64,000 bases of DNA. It comes from Uloborus plumipes. Lineage: Eukaryota > Arthropoda > Arachnida > Araneae > Uloboridae. Each line of letters starts with the position of its first letter. Positions within the stretch are counted from its first letter, which is position 1. Both the position numbers and the translations under genes were made by a program. The notes beneath the pieces are model-generated. The model worked only from the letters and a program-made list of their open reading frames with translations. It did not search any database and was not told where the DNA came from. This document shows positions 10,860-20,450 of this stretch, in pieces. The DNA lies in contig JAXGGA010005227.1 in the NCBI GenBank assembly GCA_038373865.1, positions 1 through 64,000 of the forward strand, written 5' to 3'.

Positions 10860-11015
10860 GACGGGGGAAATAAACAATTTTTAGACCTTGGGTCTATTTT
10901 TCGTCAGTAGTCGGCACACTAAGTATTAAAATGAGGGGAAAATCATCGAATTTGATAAGGAAATAAGAAATATCCGGCGTGGTAACAGAAAACTGGCAAG
11001 AGAAATAATATATAA
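10860..11015 (-). mobile_element. Diverged Helitron H4 5'-end remnant just upstream of the GH31 exon
   Basis: The block GGGTCTATTTTTCGTCAGTAG, then ATCGAATTTGATAAGGAAAT, then AAGAGAAATAATATATAAGG parallels the 5' end of family H4 (GGGTCTAATTTTCGTCAATAG, GCAATTCGATAAAGAAAT, TAGAGAAATAATATATGGAG). It is old and partial. It lies about 75 bp before the coding exon, inside the probable upstream intron. Confidence 0.55.
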
Positions 11016-11069
11016 GGTTCTAATAATCTGTTTCTCTTTTACATTTGTTTATACTACTATTATTATTTT

Positions 11070-11089
11070 AATTTTTATTTATTTTCTAG
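11070..11089 (+). promoter_or_regulatory. Probable splice acceptor of the GH31 exon
   Basis: A T-rich tract, TTTTTATTTATTTTCTAG, ends directly before ATG at 11090. This is a good 3' splice site, and the TAG also closes the frame upstream. The coding exon is therefore likely preceded by an intron and a 5' UTR exon that I cannot locate. Confidence 0.55.
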
Positions 11090-13087
11090 ATGAACTCCAT
11101 GAAATATTTGCTTTTAATTTGCATCATTTTCAAGCATCACGTTGGCGCCATTAACACTGACACAAATGGAAATACTCCCAAAATTCCAGCCTTGCGTTTG
11201 GACAACCTCGAACTTACCCTGTCATCGAAATTGCTACTTGACCTCACTTCGTCCAGAGGATCCATGTTGAAGGGCTACTTGGGATGGTTGCCACAGCGAA
11301 GTAATTCCAGTTACCAGCCATGCGAAAAGACTGATTCCTCCACGCCATCAATCTGCGTGGAATACGACAGAGGAATGTCCCTATCCATTGTGAAAGACAA
11401 CACAGATCAGTGTGAGGAAGAAACAGAAACCTGCCACGCCGTGTCTTGCTACAAAATCCACTGGACGAACCACTTGGAAGGAGCCATGGATTGTTTTGTG
11501 ATTGGTGATGATTCGTGGTTTGGCGGTGATGAGGAACTGTCACAGCGATGGCCGATGCAGACGGCCTCCAGACCGTGGTACCCAGCAGTAACTGGTGATC
11601 CTGCTCATCACCCGACTGGGAGTGTCATAGAACGTCTGTGGATATCGTCTGCAGGGTTTGCTTTAAGGGTTGACCACCATGTTCCGTTGTTCGTGAGCTT
11701 CAACGAAAGTGGGAGTGGAAAGCTTTGTTTCACGACTTCGACCAGGAAACATCCTTATAGAGGACATTCCAACACCCCGGTGTTAGATTACTCTATCTGC
11801 AGCGCGATGAATGTGAAAGATGTATTTTCGTATAGCATTCATAGATGGTTTAAGAAGCCAACAGGTATCCCAGAAGAGGCGTTGTTCGAATATCCAATCT
11901 GGTCCACATGGGCTCGCTATAAGAACGACATTAATGACACTGCTGTCCTAGAATTCGCTGATGAAATCAAATCCTCCGAATTCCCGTTCAGTCAGATTGA
12001 AATAGATGACAAGTGGGAAACCTGCTATGGGGATTTGGATTTTGATAGGGAAAGGTTTCCCGATCCTGCGGCTCTTGTGCGAGAATTAAACAGGTTGCAA
12101 TTCCCAGTTACACTGTGGGTGCATCCATTTTGCAGCATGGAGTGCGAGACTTTCAAAATTGGTGAAAACAAAGGATTTTGGGTGAAAGATAAGCGAGGAA
12201 AAACGCTTCAGGTGAACTGGTGGAATGGTGAAGGTGCAGTTTTAGATGCCACGAACAGCGACGCCGTAGAATGGTTCGTTAAACGTCTACTGCGTTTAAA
12301 AGATGTTTACGGAATCGAATCCTTTAAGTTTGACGCCGGGGAAGTTTCGTGGCTGACTGAGAACTACAGTTTGCACAATAAATCAGCAAATACCCAACCA
12401 AATATTTTCACTCAATCATACGCGAACACGGCAGCCAGATTTGGAGGAAGAGTTGAAGTCCGAGTCGGACATGATTCTCAAGAACTACCAGTTTTCGTGC
12501 GCATGTTCGACAAATTTTCCCGCTGGGACTATGAAAATGGGCTGCTAACTCTCATTCCTACTGCCCTACAGCTGTCCCTTATGGGGTATTACTTTATTCT
12601 ACCCGATATGGTAGGGGGCAATAACTACGAGTCCGTCCACGGATCATTACCAGATCCAGAGTTGTACATTCGTTGGCTTGAAGCAAATGTATTCTTGCCA
12701 GGCATTCAGTTTTCAATCCCTCCTTGGGATTATGATGAACAAATTGTAAAAATATCAATGAAAATGATAAGTCTGCGTCAAAAGTACTCTCATTATCTGT
12801 TGGACATCGCAAGAGAATCTGTTAGAACTGGAGAACCAATCATACGGCCGCTATGGTGGCTCTCCCCCACCGACAACGACGCTCTAAACATAGACACTCA
12901 GTTCTTAGTAGGGGATGAAATTTTAGTGGCTCCTGTTTTGCAGAAAGGACATCAGAGAAGAGACATATATCTTCCAGAAGGTAAATGGCTGGATATTCAA
13001 CGAAATAAAATATATGAAGGCTCATTTTGGTTGTATGATTATGAAGCACCTTTGAATTACCTTCCCTTTTTTATGAGACAAGCATAA
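11090..13087 (+). CDS. Secreted GH31 glycoside hydrolase, MYORG-like
   Basis: The 665-residue protein is a family GH31 alpha-glycosidase of the myogenesis-regulating glycosidase (MYORG/KIAA1161) type. Residues 1-20 (MNSMKYLLLICIIFKHHVGA) form a signal peptide, so it should act in the secretory pathway or outside the cell. The (beta/alpha)8 barrel shows IEIDDKWE (D306-D307, sugar-binding region), FKFDAGE with predicted nucleophile D415, RMFDKFSRW with predicted acid/base D474, and LPDMVGGN (about 504-511). LVGDEILVAPV (about 606-616) belongs to the C-terminal beta-sandwich. The 59-residue spacing between the catalytic Asp pair is close to that of human MYORG as I recall it, an alpha-galactosidase; substrate here is an inference. 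Length is slightly below human MYORG (about 714), which instead has an N-terminal membrane anchor. The frame is intact and richer in GC than its surroundings. M4 is an alternative start. No neighbouring gene suggests a pathway. Confidence 0.92.
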   Translation: MNSMKYLLLICIIFKHHVGAINTDTNGNTPKIPALRLDNLELTLSSKLLLDLTSSRGSMLKGYLGWLPQRSNSSYQPCEKTDSSTPSICVEYDRGMSLSIVKDNTDQCEEETETCHAVSCYKIHWTNHLEGAMDCFVIGDDSWFGGDEELSQRWPMQTASRPWYPAVTGDPAHHPTGSVIERLWISSAGFALRVDHHVPLFVSFNESGSGKLCFTTSTRKHPYRGHSNTPVLDYSICSAMNVKDVFSYSIHRWFKKPTGIPEEALFEYPIWSTWARYKNDINDTAVLEFADEIKSSEFPFSQIEIDDKWETCYGDLDFDRERFPDPAALVRELNRLQFPVTLWVHPFCSMECETFKIGENKGFWVKDKRGKTLQVNWWNGEGAVLDATNSDAVEWFVKRLLRLKDVYGIESFKFDAGEVSWLTENYSLHNKSANTQPNIFTQSYANTAARFGGRVEVRVGHDSQELPVFVRMFDKFSRWDYENGLLTLIPTALQLSLMGYYFILPDMVGGNNYESVHGSLPDPELYIRWLEANVFLPGIQFSIPPWDYDEQIVKISMKMISLRQKYSHYLLDIARESVRTGEPIIRPLWWLSPTDNDALNIDTQFLVGDEILVAPVLQKGHQRRDIYLPEGKWLDIQRNKIYEGSFWLYDYEAPLNYLPFFMRQA

Positions 13088-13112
13088 CTGGTGTAGAAAT
13101 TATTTATTTTAA

Positions 13113-13118
13113 AATAAA
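13113..13118 (+). terminator. PolyA signal AATAAA of the GH31 gene
   Basis: A canonical AATAAA lies 26 bp after the TAA stop, implying a very short 3' UTR. GT-rich or T-rich sequence follows at 13150-13185. Confidence 0.6.
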
Positions 13119-14599
13119 CAGCTTCGGCTAAACTGATATGAGATTCTTTATTGATAGTCTAAGACAGTGTTTTTAATTTTTTTACCTGCTGCCGTTAAAC
13201 ATGTCTAATGAAATGCTGCGAACAGATGTTTTTTTTACTATTATTATTTTGCTTATTTTTTACAAAAAAAAAAGTTTTCCTGGCTTTCTTTGTCCTTTTT
13301 TGCAAAAAATTAAACGCCTCCGAATTAAATAACTGCCATAAGTAACGAGTACGATTTTTATTCTCACTTACTCTCAATAATATTTAAAAGTAAACATCAG
13401 TAATTTTTGTGCTAATTCTACACAAGCAAATTTATCTTTACGAAAAACTACGAAATGTATGCAACGTAATTTAAAAAGAAAACTTGTAAAATACGGGGTT
13501 GTTTTTTAATGTGGGAAATGTTTTTTTCGCTGACAGGTAAAATTTTCGCTGGCAAGTCGAACTCTCCTGCTTGTCTTAGATATTTTATTTAGCTCTTATA
13601 GATGTCTGATTTACTTAGATGATTCTTAGATGTTTGATTACATTATGCAAACATTCTATAAAAAATCATCATATGATGCAATAAGAAGCAATGGGATATA
13701 ACTGGCTTTTTAAAATTTTTCAGTTCAACGCGTTTAAAACTCAAACTGCGGTTTTAATTGAAACTTTTTTTCAAAATCATATTGTGTAACAACATCTACT
13801 AGGACTACTAGCAGCATGTTTTGTTCCAAATCAGATAACAATTTCTTCTACCATTTGAACTAGGTATTTAAAAGTTTTCATTTTTGCACTAACACTTTCT
13901 TTGCTCTCTGCTTGCTTCATGTATTAGTTAAAGTATTTTAATGGCTAAAAAACATTTGGCAACATTGAACTGTCTACTGAGAAAAAAAAAATAAATATAC
14001 CAAACACACTGAAAAATATGGTTAAAGTTTAGTTTGTTTAGTAGTATCATCAGTATTGAAAATAACAGAGCTTCAATTTTGTTCTCATAGTACGGGAATA
14101 AGGGACAAAGTGAGCAAGTTAAAAAATTAAATTTTTCGAAATAAACAAAATAGAAATCTAATTTGAAAATTACAGTAAACCTGTGTGGAAAATTCTTTAG
14201 TTCCAAAACCACCAATGCCAAAATGCTTGGCAAAAAGTTCACTGACAAGCGTTAAATCAAATTCTGCGTCTAGTTAAAAAATATATTACTGATATATGGA
14301 TGCGAATATTGATTTCATTAGTAGAGACTCTTGAATTTCTATATTTTTCAAATGTCAAAGATCAGTCGTAATCCCCAAAACTCATATTTTTGGAATGTTC
14401 TCATTTAAATAACATTTAAAAGAAAAAGACGGTAACAAAGCAAAAATAAATTTAAGAACAGAAACTCGGATTTTTTCTCTCAATGCACCAGAAAATGCCG
14501 AAATTTAAAAAAAAAATGAATAAATTGAAAAATCGATTTTTTTGGAATAATTAACATGTAATGAACATTTTGTAGCCATCTTTTTACTTCTTTTCATAT
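13119..14599. other. AT-rich intergenic
   Basis: No gene, terminal repeat or conserved block was recognised. Open frames are low-complexity and lysine/phenylalanine-rich. Confidence 0.5.
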
Positions 14600-15255
14600 A
14601 CTGAAGGAAGTATTGTAGTTGCGGAAAAAATTTCCGTCCAATTTCGGGCCAAAAATTTCCGTTTTATTCACCCCCTGCTGAATTGTTTTATCTGCTCGTC
14701 TGCACGTGCATACGCGTTGGTACCTTCGAATACATAGGCAGCCAAGTCTTCTCATGACGTCTGTATGTACGCATGTATGGCGTTTGTATGTATCTCGCAT
14801 ATGTATAACTCGAAAATGGTGGCTCGTAGACGGTTGAAATTTACATGTAGACTCTGAATGTGGCCTAGTTGGGCACCTCCCTCTTTGATTGCATTAGGAT
14901 GTTCCAAAAAGAGTTTCTTGCTATTTTTTCGTGGCAAATCGGTATTTGCCACGAAATGCTATGTTAATTTCAATGCTGACTTTTGTGATGCTATAATTTA
15001 GTGACTTCTTGGCAACATATCGCCAAGCTTTTGGTCGACAAATTTTTGTCACCTATTTGGCTATATATCTGCAAATAGGTGAAACATTGGGTGAAATAAA
15101 GTATTTTTTAGCTTATGGTTTCAATATTGGCGATATTTAGAGAGTAAGTCCTTGAATCATGTTAAAAGTGCCGATTTGTAGCAAATGAATCTCAGTAGAA
15201 CAATTTTTTGCATCAGCTCGCGACAAAATGGGGATGTAAATACTTAAAATGTTTT
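14600..15255 (+). mobile_element. Diverged element D, related to the 17.3-18.1 kb element
   Basis: It begins with GAAGGAAGTATTGTAG and GCGGAAAAAATTT, the reverse complement of the right end of 17330-18112. It then carries the CGTCTGTATGTACG block, GGGCACCTCCCTC, and a degraded TTGGCAACATATCGCCAAGC palindrome. No coding sequence is visible. Confidence 0.5.
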
Positions 15256-15827
15256 TAAACTCTCTCTCTCTCTCTTAAGTATAATATTTTTGTTCATTAT
15301 GCACGTTCTATACAGTTTTATGCAATTTTAGATCACAAACATTAAATAACACATCACTAACATTACGTTTGACAGTACAGTTCTCTTTGTTTACCATAGT
15401 TTTATATGTGTGGATAAATGTCTAAAAAGTTAATTACTTTAAGAAGTGCTGCGTCTAACACTCGCTTTTGAGTGCACTCCCCTTTCCTTTCTTCCCTTCT
15501 CATTCTGTCGAGTTGGTAAAAAAAATCCTCGATTGTATAACAGACATAGAAGGTAGTAGTGTGAAATCTACGGTAGATGTTTTGTTCAGCTTTTATTCTC
15601 TTTTCGCATTCTTTCCCGAAAAAGTAAATAATCATAACAATTATAAGAATAATGATTAACAATTTAACAATTTTTGTAATAAAAAATAATATTTAATGAA
15701 ATACATATACATATGGGAAAAAAATCCCAAAAAGTAGTATAAAATAGCACCTTATTTGATCGTGATTTGATTTCAGCAAAACCTTCGTAAATAATGTTAA
15801 CGAAAAAGAAACAAAAAACATGTATAA
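15256..15827. other. AT-rich intergenic
   Basis: A short CT microsatellite lies at about 15260-15276. Complementary small frames at 15402-15662 are not convincing genes. Confidence 0.5.
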
Positions 15828-16130
15828 CCCTTTATACCCCTTCGGGACACAGAATTTCTGCTTTTGTTAATTTAGTATTATGAATCCTAAATGGCTAGAA
15901 TCATGCTGAAGCTTTTGAGTACCACTCCTTGTACTTCACTGAGAGGCCAACAGATGGTACCTGCGATCGGAAACAGTTTTCTTGGGGGCCCTAAGGCGTA
16001 GGGGGCCATAGACCCCCTAAAATCTCAAAATTTTTATGCTCGGTAAAAATGTTTTTTGGTGTATTTGCAACTCAAAAAAACAAAAAAATATATTAAAATT
16101 CATTATTGAATTAATTTGAGACGTAAAGGG
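15828..16130. mobile_element. piggyBac-like MITE, CCCTTTAT family
   Basis: The ends CCCTTTATACCCCTTCGGGA and ACGTAAAGGG are flanked by ATAA (mutated) and TTAA. A second copy in opposite orientation is at 58381-58686; both share GGCCAACAGATGGTACCTGC and CCGATCGCAGGTAC. About 300 bp, non-coding. Confidence 0.72.
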
Positions 16131-16282
16131 TTAAAGTATTAAAAAAGATATTCTTAATAAATTTATGTAAATACCTTTGGTACATGAAAGTTTGAAGTTA
16201 GACAGACTTTAAAGAATAAACGCTACAATTAGAGTATCTAAACGTTTAAGTTCCGCAAAAATGGCTACTAGTGCAAAGAATA

Positions 16283-16849
16283 CAGTGAACTCTCACTTAT
16301 GCGCCTGCCCTAGGGACCAACAGAAAAAGGCGCATAAGTGAGAGAGACGGATAAGTGAACAGGCCTATCTAAAGGACTACAACGCAACATAGGTTCTAAT
16401 GAGAGAATGAATAAGAATGTTCCTATGGACAAGGGACACATATTACAACCGTTTGGCAATTACTGTAACGTAACTACAATGATAAAACGAAAACAAAAAT
16501 CATAGCATACCTAATTACAAACGGTTCCTTTTAAAACGATTCATAATAGATAGTTGTCCCTCTCCGAACTTTAGTTCTTGCGGAAATAATGTCTTCCATG
16601 AGCAATAAAAGAGAAAGATTAAAAAGGAAAGTGAAGAAAGATGATTATTTTTAAAAGAAAATAAATATTTTTTTTTTTTTTACAATTTACGGAAAATTCG
16701 GCGCATAAGTGAAATATTTGTGTTTAGAGCGACGCATAAACGAATGATAATATCATTATTTTGCTATGGAATGTGCTGGGGCCATTTAAAATCATCGTAT
16801 AAGTGAAAAAGACGCATAAATGAGGCGGTGTATTAGTGAGAGTTCACTG
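16283..16849. mobile_element. pogo/Tigger-like MITE, copy 1
   Basis: Terminal inverted repeats CAGTGAACTCTCACTTATGC and its complement are flanked by TA on both sides. Internal GGCGCATAAGTGAGAGAG and CGCATAAGTGAAA blocks repeat near both ends. TA duplication and CAGTGAAC termini fit the pogo/Tigger branch of Tc1/mariner. Other copies: 43208-43766 and 60995-61548. Confidence 0.88.
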
Positions 16850-16851
16850 TA

Positions 16852-17329
16852 TTTACTTAAAAAATTGCAGGACAACTTTCAAGCAGTTGCAACGGGTCGT
16901 GTGACTCGAAATCCATCAATCAGAAAACTAAGTTAGTCTGCTCCAATGTACTGAATACAGGATTCAATCTCGATTGCATCCTATATTCTATACTCAAGGA
17001 GTAATCAAAATAACCGGAAAGGAAGTGGATCTCCGCGAAATTAATTTTTAAAAGTCGTAATATTCAACAGCTGAGGAACCCAAAGTAAAAATCTTTGTGA
17101 AGTTTAGGTTGGAGAAATGCAGAGATATTAAAATAAATCTGTTTTATTACATGCTTACATGGCACGATATATTATTTAGTTAACGATGTTGAGTAAATTT
17201 TATTTTCAAACATTGCTACTTCATTAAATCAAAAGAAAAGTTAAGTTCCCAGAATTTTATACTTTTAAGATGCGTGGTTATATTTTTAACTGTTTTGCTT
17301 CCTTTTATGTGAAATGTGCTTAATGATAA
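16852..17329. other. AT-rich intergenic
   Basis: No feature was recognised between the pogo-like MITE and the next element. Confidence 0.5.
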
Positions 17330-18112
17330 AAAAAATCTGGTATGGACCCCACACTACTTCCTTTTACGTGTAAATTTCTTAGTAGTCGCCTTAAGTGTTA
17401 AAAAAAGTGCTTGGAGTGAGCAAGGTAACAATTCAAATATTTAATCCCCTAATCTGCCACGAAACAATGAAAAAATATTTTGCAATGGTTAATTTTCTAA
17501 ATATTGCTGATTTTAATATCATTCAGTGAATTTTTCGCAAAATATCGCCAATAGCGCCAAGTTGAACCCAAATTCCAAAAATAATTTTTTCGCCAAATTT
17601 GTCGCCAACTTGGCGATATGTCGCCAAGTGTTCGTCAAACACTTGGCGACCAAAAGCTTGGCGACATATCGCCATGTGGTCGCGCCAATTCATATCACTT
17701 GAGTCTGCATTGAAATTAACACTGATTTGCCCCAAAAAAGGGGTAAAACACCCCCTTGGGAACATTTAAATGCAACCCCAAGGGGAGGTGCACAACTAGA
17801 CCATCCTCATAGCCTACATACCAAGCTAGAAGCTTCTACGGCATATAGTTTTTGAGTTATGCGACCCACATACATACATACGCACACACGTACATACAGA
17901 CGTCACGAGAAAACTCGTCGTAATTAACTCGGGGGTGGTTGAAAAAAATTTTTCGGCTGCTTATATGTAGGTAGGTACATGTGCACGTACTGACAGGTCA
18001 CAAAAACTAAGGAATTTTCTTTCGGGGGTGAGCAAAATCAAAATTTAGACTCAAATTTGAGTGATTTTTTTTTCGCGATCACAATACTTCCTTTACTACG
18101 TAAAAGGAAGTA
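17330..18112 (-). mobile_element. Element C: non-autonomous element with ACTTCCTTTTACGT ends
   Basis: The left end CCACACTACTTCCTTTTACG and the right palindromic end TACTTCCTTTACTACGTAAA share the ACTTCCTTT core. The core (TCTGGTATGGACCCC, CTTGGCGATATGTCGCCAAG) matches Helitron-family copies A and B, while the outer part (GACGTCACGAGAAAACTCG, GGGGTGGTTGAAAA) matches element D. It appears to be the most complete member of a mosaic family. Confidence 0.5.
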
Positions 18113-18714
18113 AAAATATGCCCACCGTTTTTATTTGGAACCTCTTTTCTTTTATAGTTTAAAATTACTTTGACAAATTTGACAAATTTAGCATCCTGAA
18201 TTTGTAAAAGTCAATATAGTTCAAGCTTTCTAACATATATCTTTTATTAGGGTTTATGAACTGCATATAAAATCGCAAACTTTCGCTAATATGCTGAAGC
18301 TGCTTGGAAAATGCACTTCGTTTCATAGAAAATTAAATAAGCGAATAAGAAAGTTTACAAGGAATCCCGATAAGCAGAACTATTCTAACCGGAACCCATT
18401 TAAACGACAGAAATTCTCTTGAATTTTTATATATTTTTTTATTATTATTTCTTAGAAATAAACTAAGTATCACTTTATGGCCAGTAAAGGCACTGAGTTA
18501 TTCGGACACTTCTGTAACATTTCATTCCCCCTCCCCTTCACCAGTACATTTTTGAAGCACTGTAAATGGTTCTAGTTACTGAAATTATTCCACTTTGGCC
18601 CACATACCCGTACATTCTTTTATCCGGAATTTTCGATTTATCGAAGGTGATCCGCTCTCGACCACTTCGGTTAATCGAGGTTCTACTGTAATCCTTTTTA
18701 AAGGCGAACTCTAT
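18113..18714. other. AT-rich intergenic
   Basis: No gene or repeat was recognised; small frames at 18538-18789 overlap the promoter-like block described next. Confidence 0.45.
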
Positions 18715-19203
18715 CCGCAAAAAGAAGAAAGCGCAGATATGCGGCACCGCCAGCAGATGGCGCTACATGCTTCCTATTGTCATATTTGATCCCTCTTGTC
18801 ACTAGGGGGAGCATCACGAGCTGGCTGAGTGCAAGTATTCGCAGTGCGCTTGAAATCGCCTGATATATTTTACGCCTTTAAAAGCCTCTTCCCTGCAACT
18901 CGCAAGAAATATTCCACTGCAAAACCCAGCTGCAATGTAGGAAATGGTAAGTTTCGTTTGCATGTTGCTTTTTCTAGTCGAAATTATCGCTCTTGCCCGG
19001 AAGAATGGATTGAAGAAAGCAAGAAGGGTTGTTCCATGCACTCTCTCCCTCCTCTACCTTTTTATCGTATCCCCCTAATTGGACACATGGATCTGCCTAC
19101 TGTTGCCAAGGCAACGGGGTCTTTCCCCCTCCTAAATTCTGCTTTGCCTTCAATGGCGGAGATCCGTGATATAGAATTCCATGTCCTAGAGTCTGTAGAG
19201 TGA
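18715..19203 (+). promoter_or_regulatory. Candidate promoter / first exon with CTCF-like and X-box-like motifs
   Basis: This stretch is richer in GC than its surroundings. It contains CCAGCAGATGGCGC at 18750-18763 (fits the CTCF consensus at all 14 positions), TCACTAGGGGGAGC at 18799-18812 (12 of 14), and a symmetrical GTTGCCAAGGCAAC at 19102-19115 (RFX X-box type). GGTAAGT at 18946-18952 is a good splice donor. A 124-codon + strand frame at 18829-19203 has no domain I recognise, so I do not call a protein. It may be the 5' end of a gene whose exons lie elsewhere. Confidence 0.4.
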
Positions 19204-19219
19204 GAGAGATTTGAGTTTT

Positions 19220-20450
19220 AAAAGCGAAAATCTTGGAAGGAAATCTAGTGGAATGGTGTTTTTCAAATTATTAAAACAGTAAAATGGGGTTTATTTTTGA
19301 GTACATTTCAAAAAAATTGTTAATCTGATGAAAAATATAACCTTTAAAAAAAGAAGCTTTTATCTTAAATCTTTAAAGTACAAATCATGGGGAAATATCG
19401 AGTGTTGGAGTTTTTTTTTTTTTTTTTTTTTTTTGCATTATGAAAACAATAAATGGAGTTTAAAATTTGCGGGGAAGATTTAAAAAATGAATTCATCTAA
19501 TGGGTCTCATAAATTTTAAAAAGTATGCTTTAATCCTTGACGCACAAACTATGGAAAGATGGTGAGAGGAAGTGTTTTTTTGACTTATTAAAACAAAAGG
19601 AGTTTAAAATTTACATGGTGATTAAAAAATTAGTTAATCTTTTGGGTTATATAACCTTTTAAGGCATGTTTCAATTTTTAATCTTTAAAACAAAAATCAT
19701 TGAAAGATTGTAATTGGAATAGTGTTTTTTCGAGTTATTAAAACAGAAAAATGGAATTCCATATTTAAACTTTTGAGTAAATTTCAAAAATTAATTTATC
19801 TGATAGGCAAAAAAACTTCTAAAAATTTGCAGTAATCTTTTGAGAAATACTAAATTATTGCATTTTTAAAACTTTCAAAGCACAAATCATGGAAAGGGGA
19901 ATAGTGTTTTTTTCAAATTATTAAAACAGCAGAATATGTGTTTAAAGTTTGAATTTTTGGATAAATTTCAAAAATATAATATAATGAGTAATATAAGCTT
20001 AGAAAAATGTGTTATGAACTTTTGAAAAGTATCAAAAATTGTATCATTTGAGTTTTAAAGCAGAAATTATGGAAAGATATCCACTGGAATAGTTTTTCGA
20101 GTTATTAAAACAATAAAATGTGAGTTAAAATTTGCACTTTTGGGTAAATTTCAGATATAAAATAACCTGATGTGTAGTGTAATGTTTTCCAATGTGCATT
20201 AATCTTTTGGTAAAAATCAAATCATTGTATTACTTGAATTTTAAAGCACTAATTGTAGACAAATATCAAGTATAATTCTGCTTTTCTACTGTTGAAAGCA
20301 GAAAAATGTAGTTTAAAATTTGCGTTTAGTTAAATTTCAAAAGTGAGTTAATCTGATGGTGTATATAACCTTTTTAAAATATGGTTTAACCTTTCAAGAA
20401 ATATAAAATCCTATTATTCTTTGATTTGAAAATGTTAATGATATCTTGAT
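19220..20450 (+). repeat. Degenerate tandem array, units of about 150-187 bp
   Basis: The landmark TTATTAAAACA(G/A)..AAATG(G)AGTTTAAA recurs near 19268, 19438, 19585, 19735, 19917, 20101 and 20288. Each is followed by GGTAAATTTCAAAA, a TAACCT block and AAATCATGGAAAGATAT variants. Units have diverged substantially, so this is an old satellite-like array. No coding content. Confidence 0.7.
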
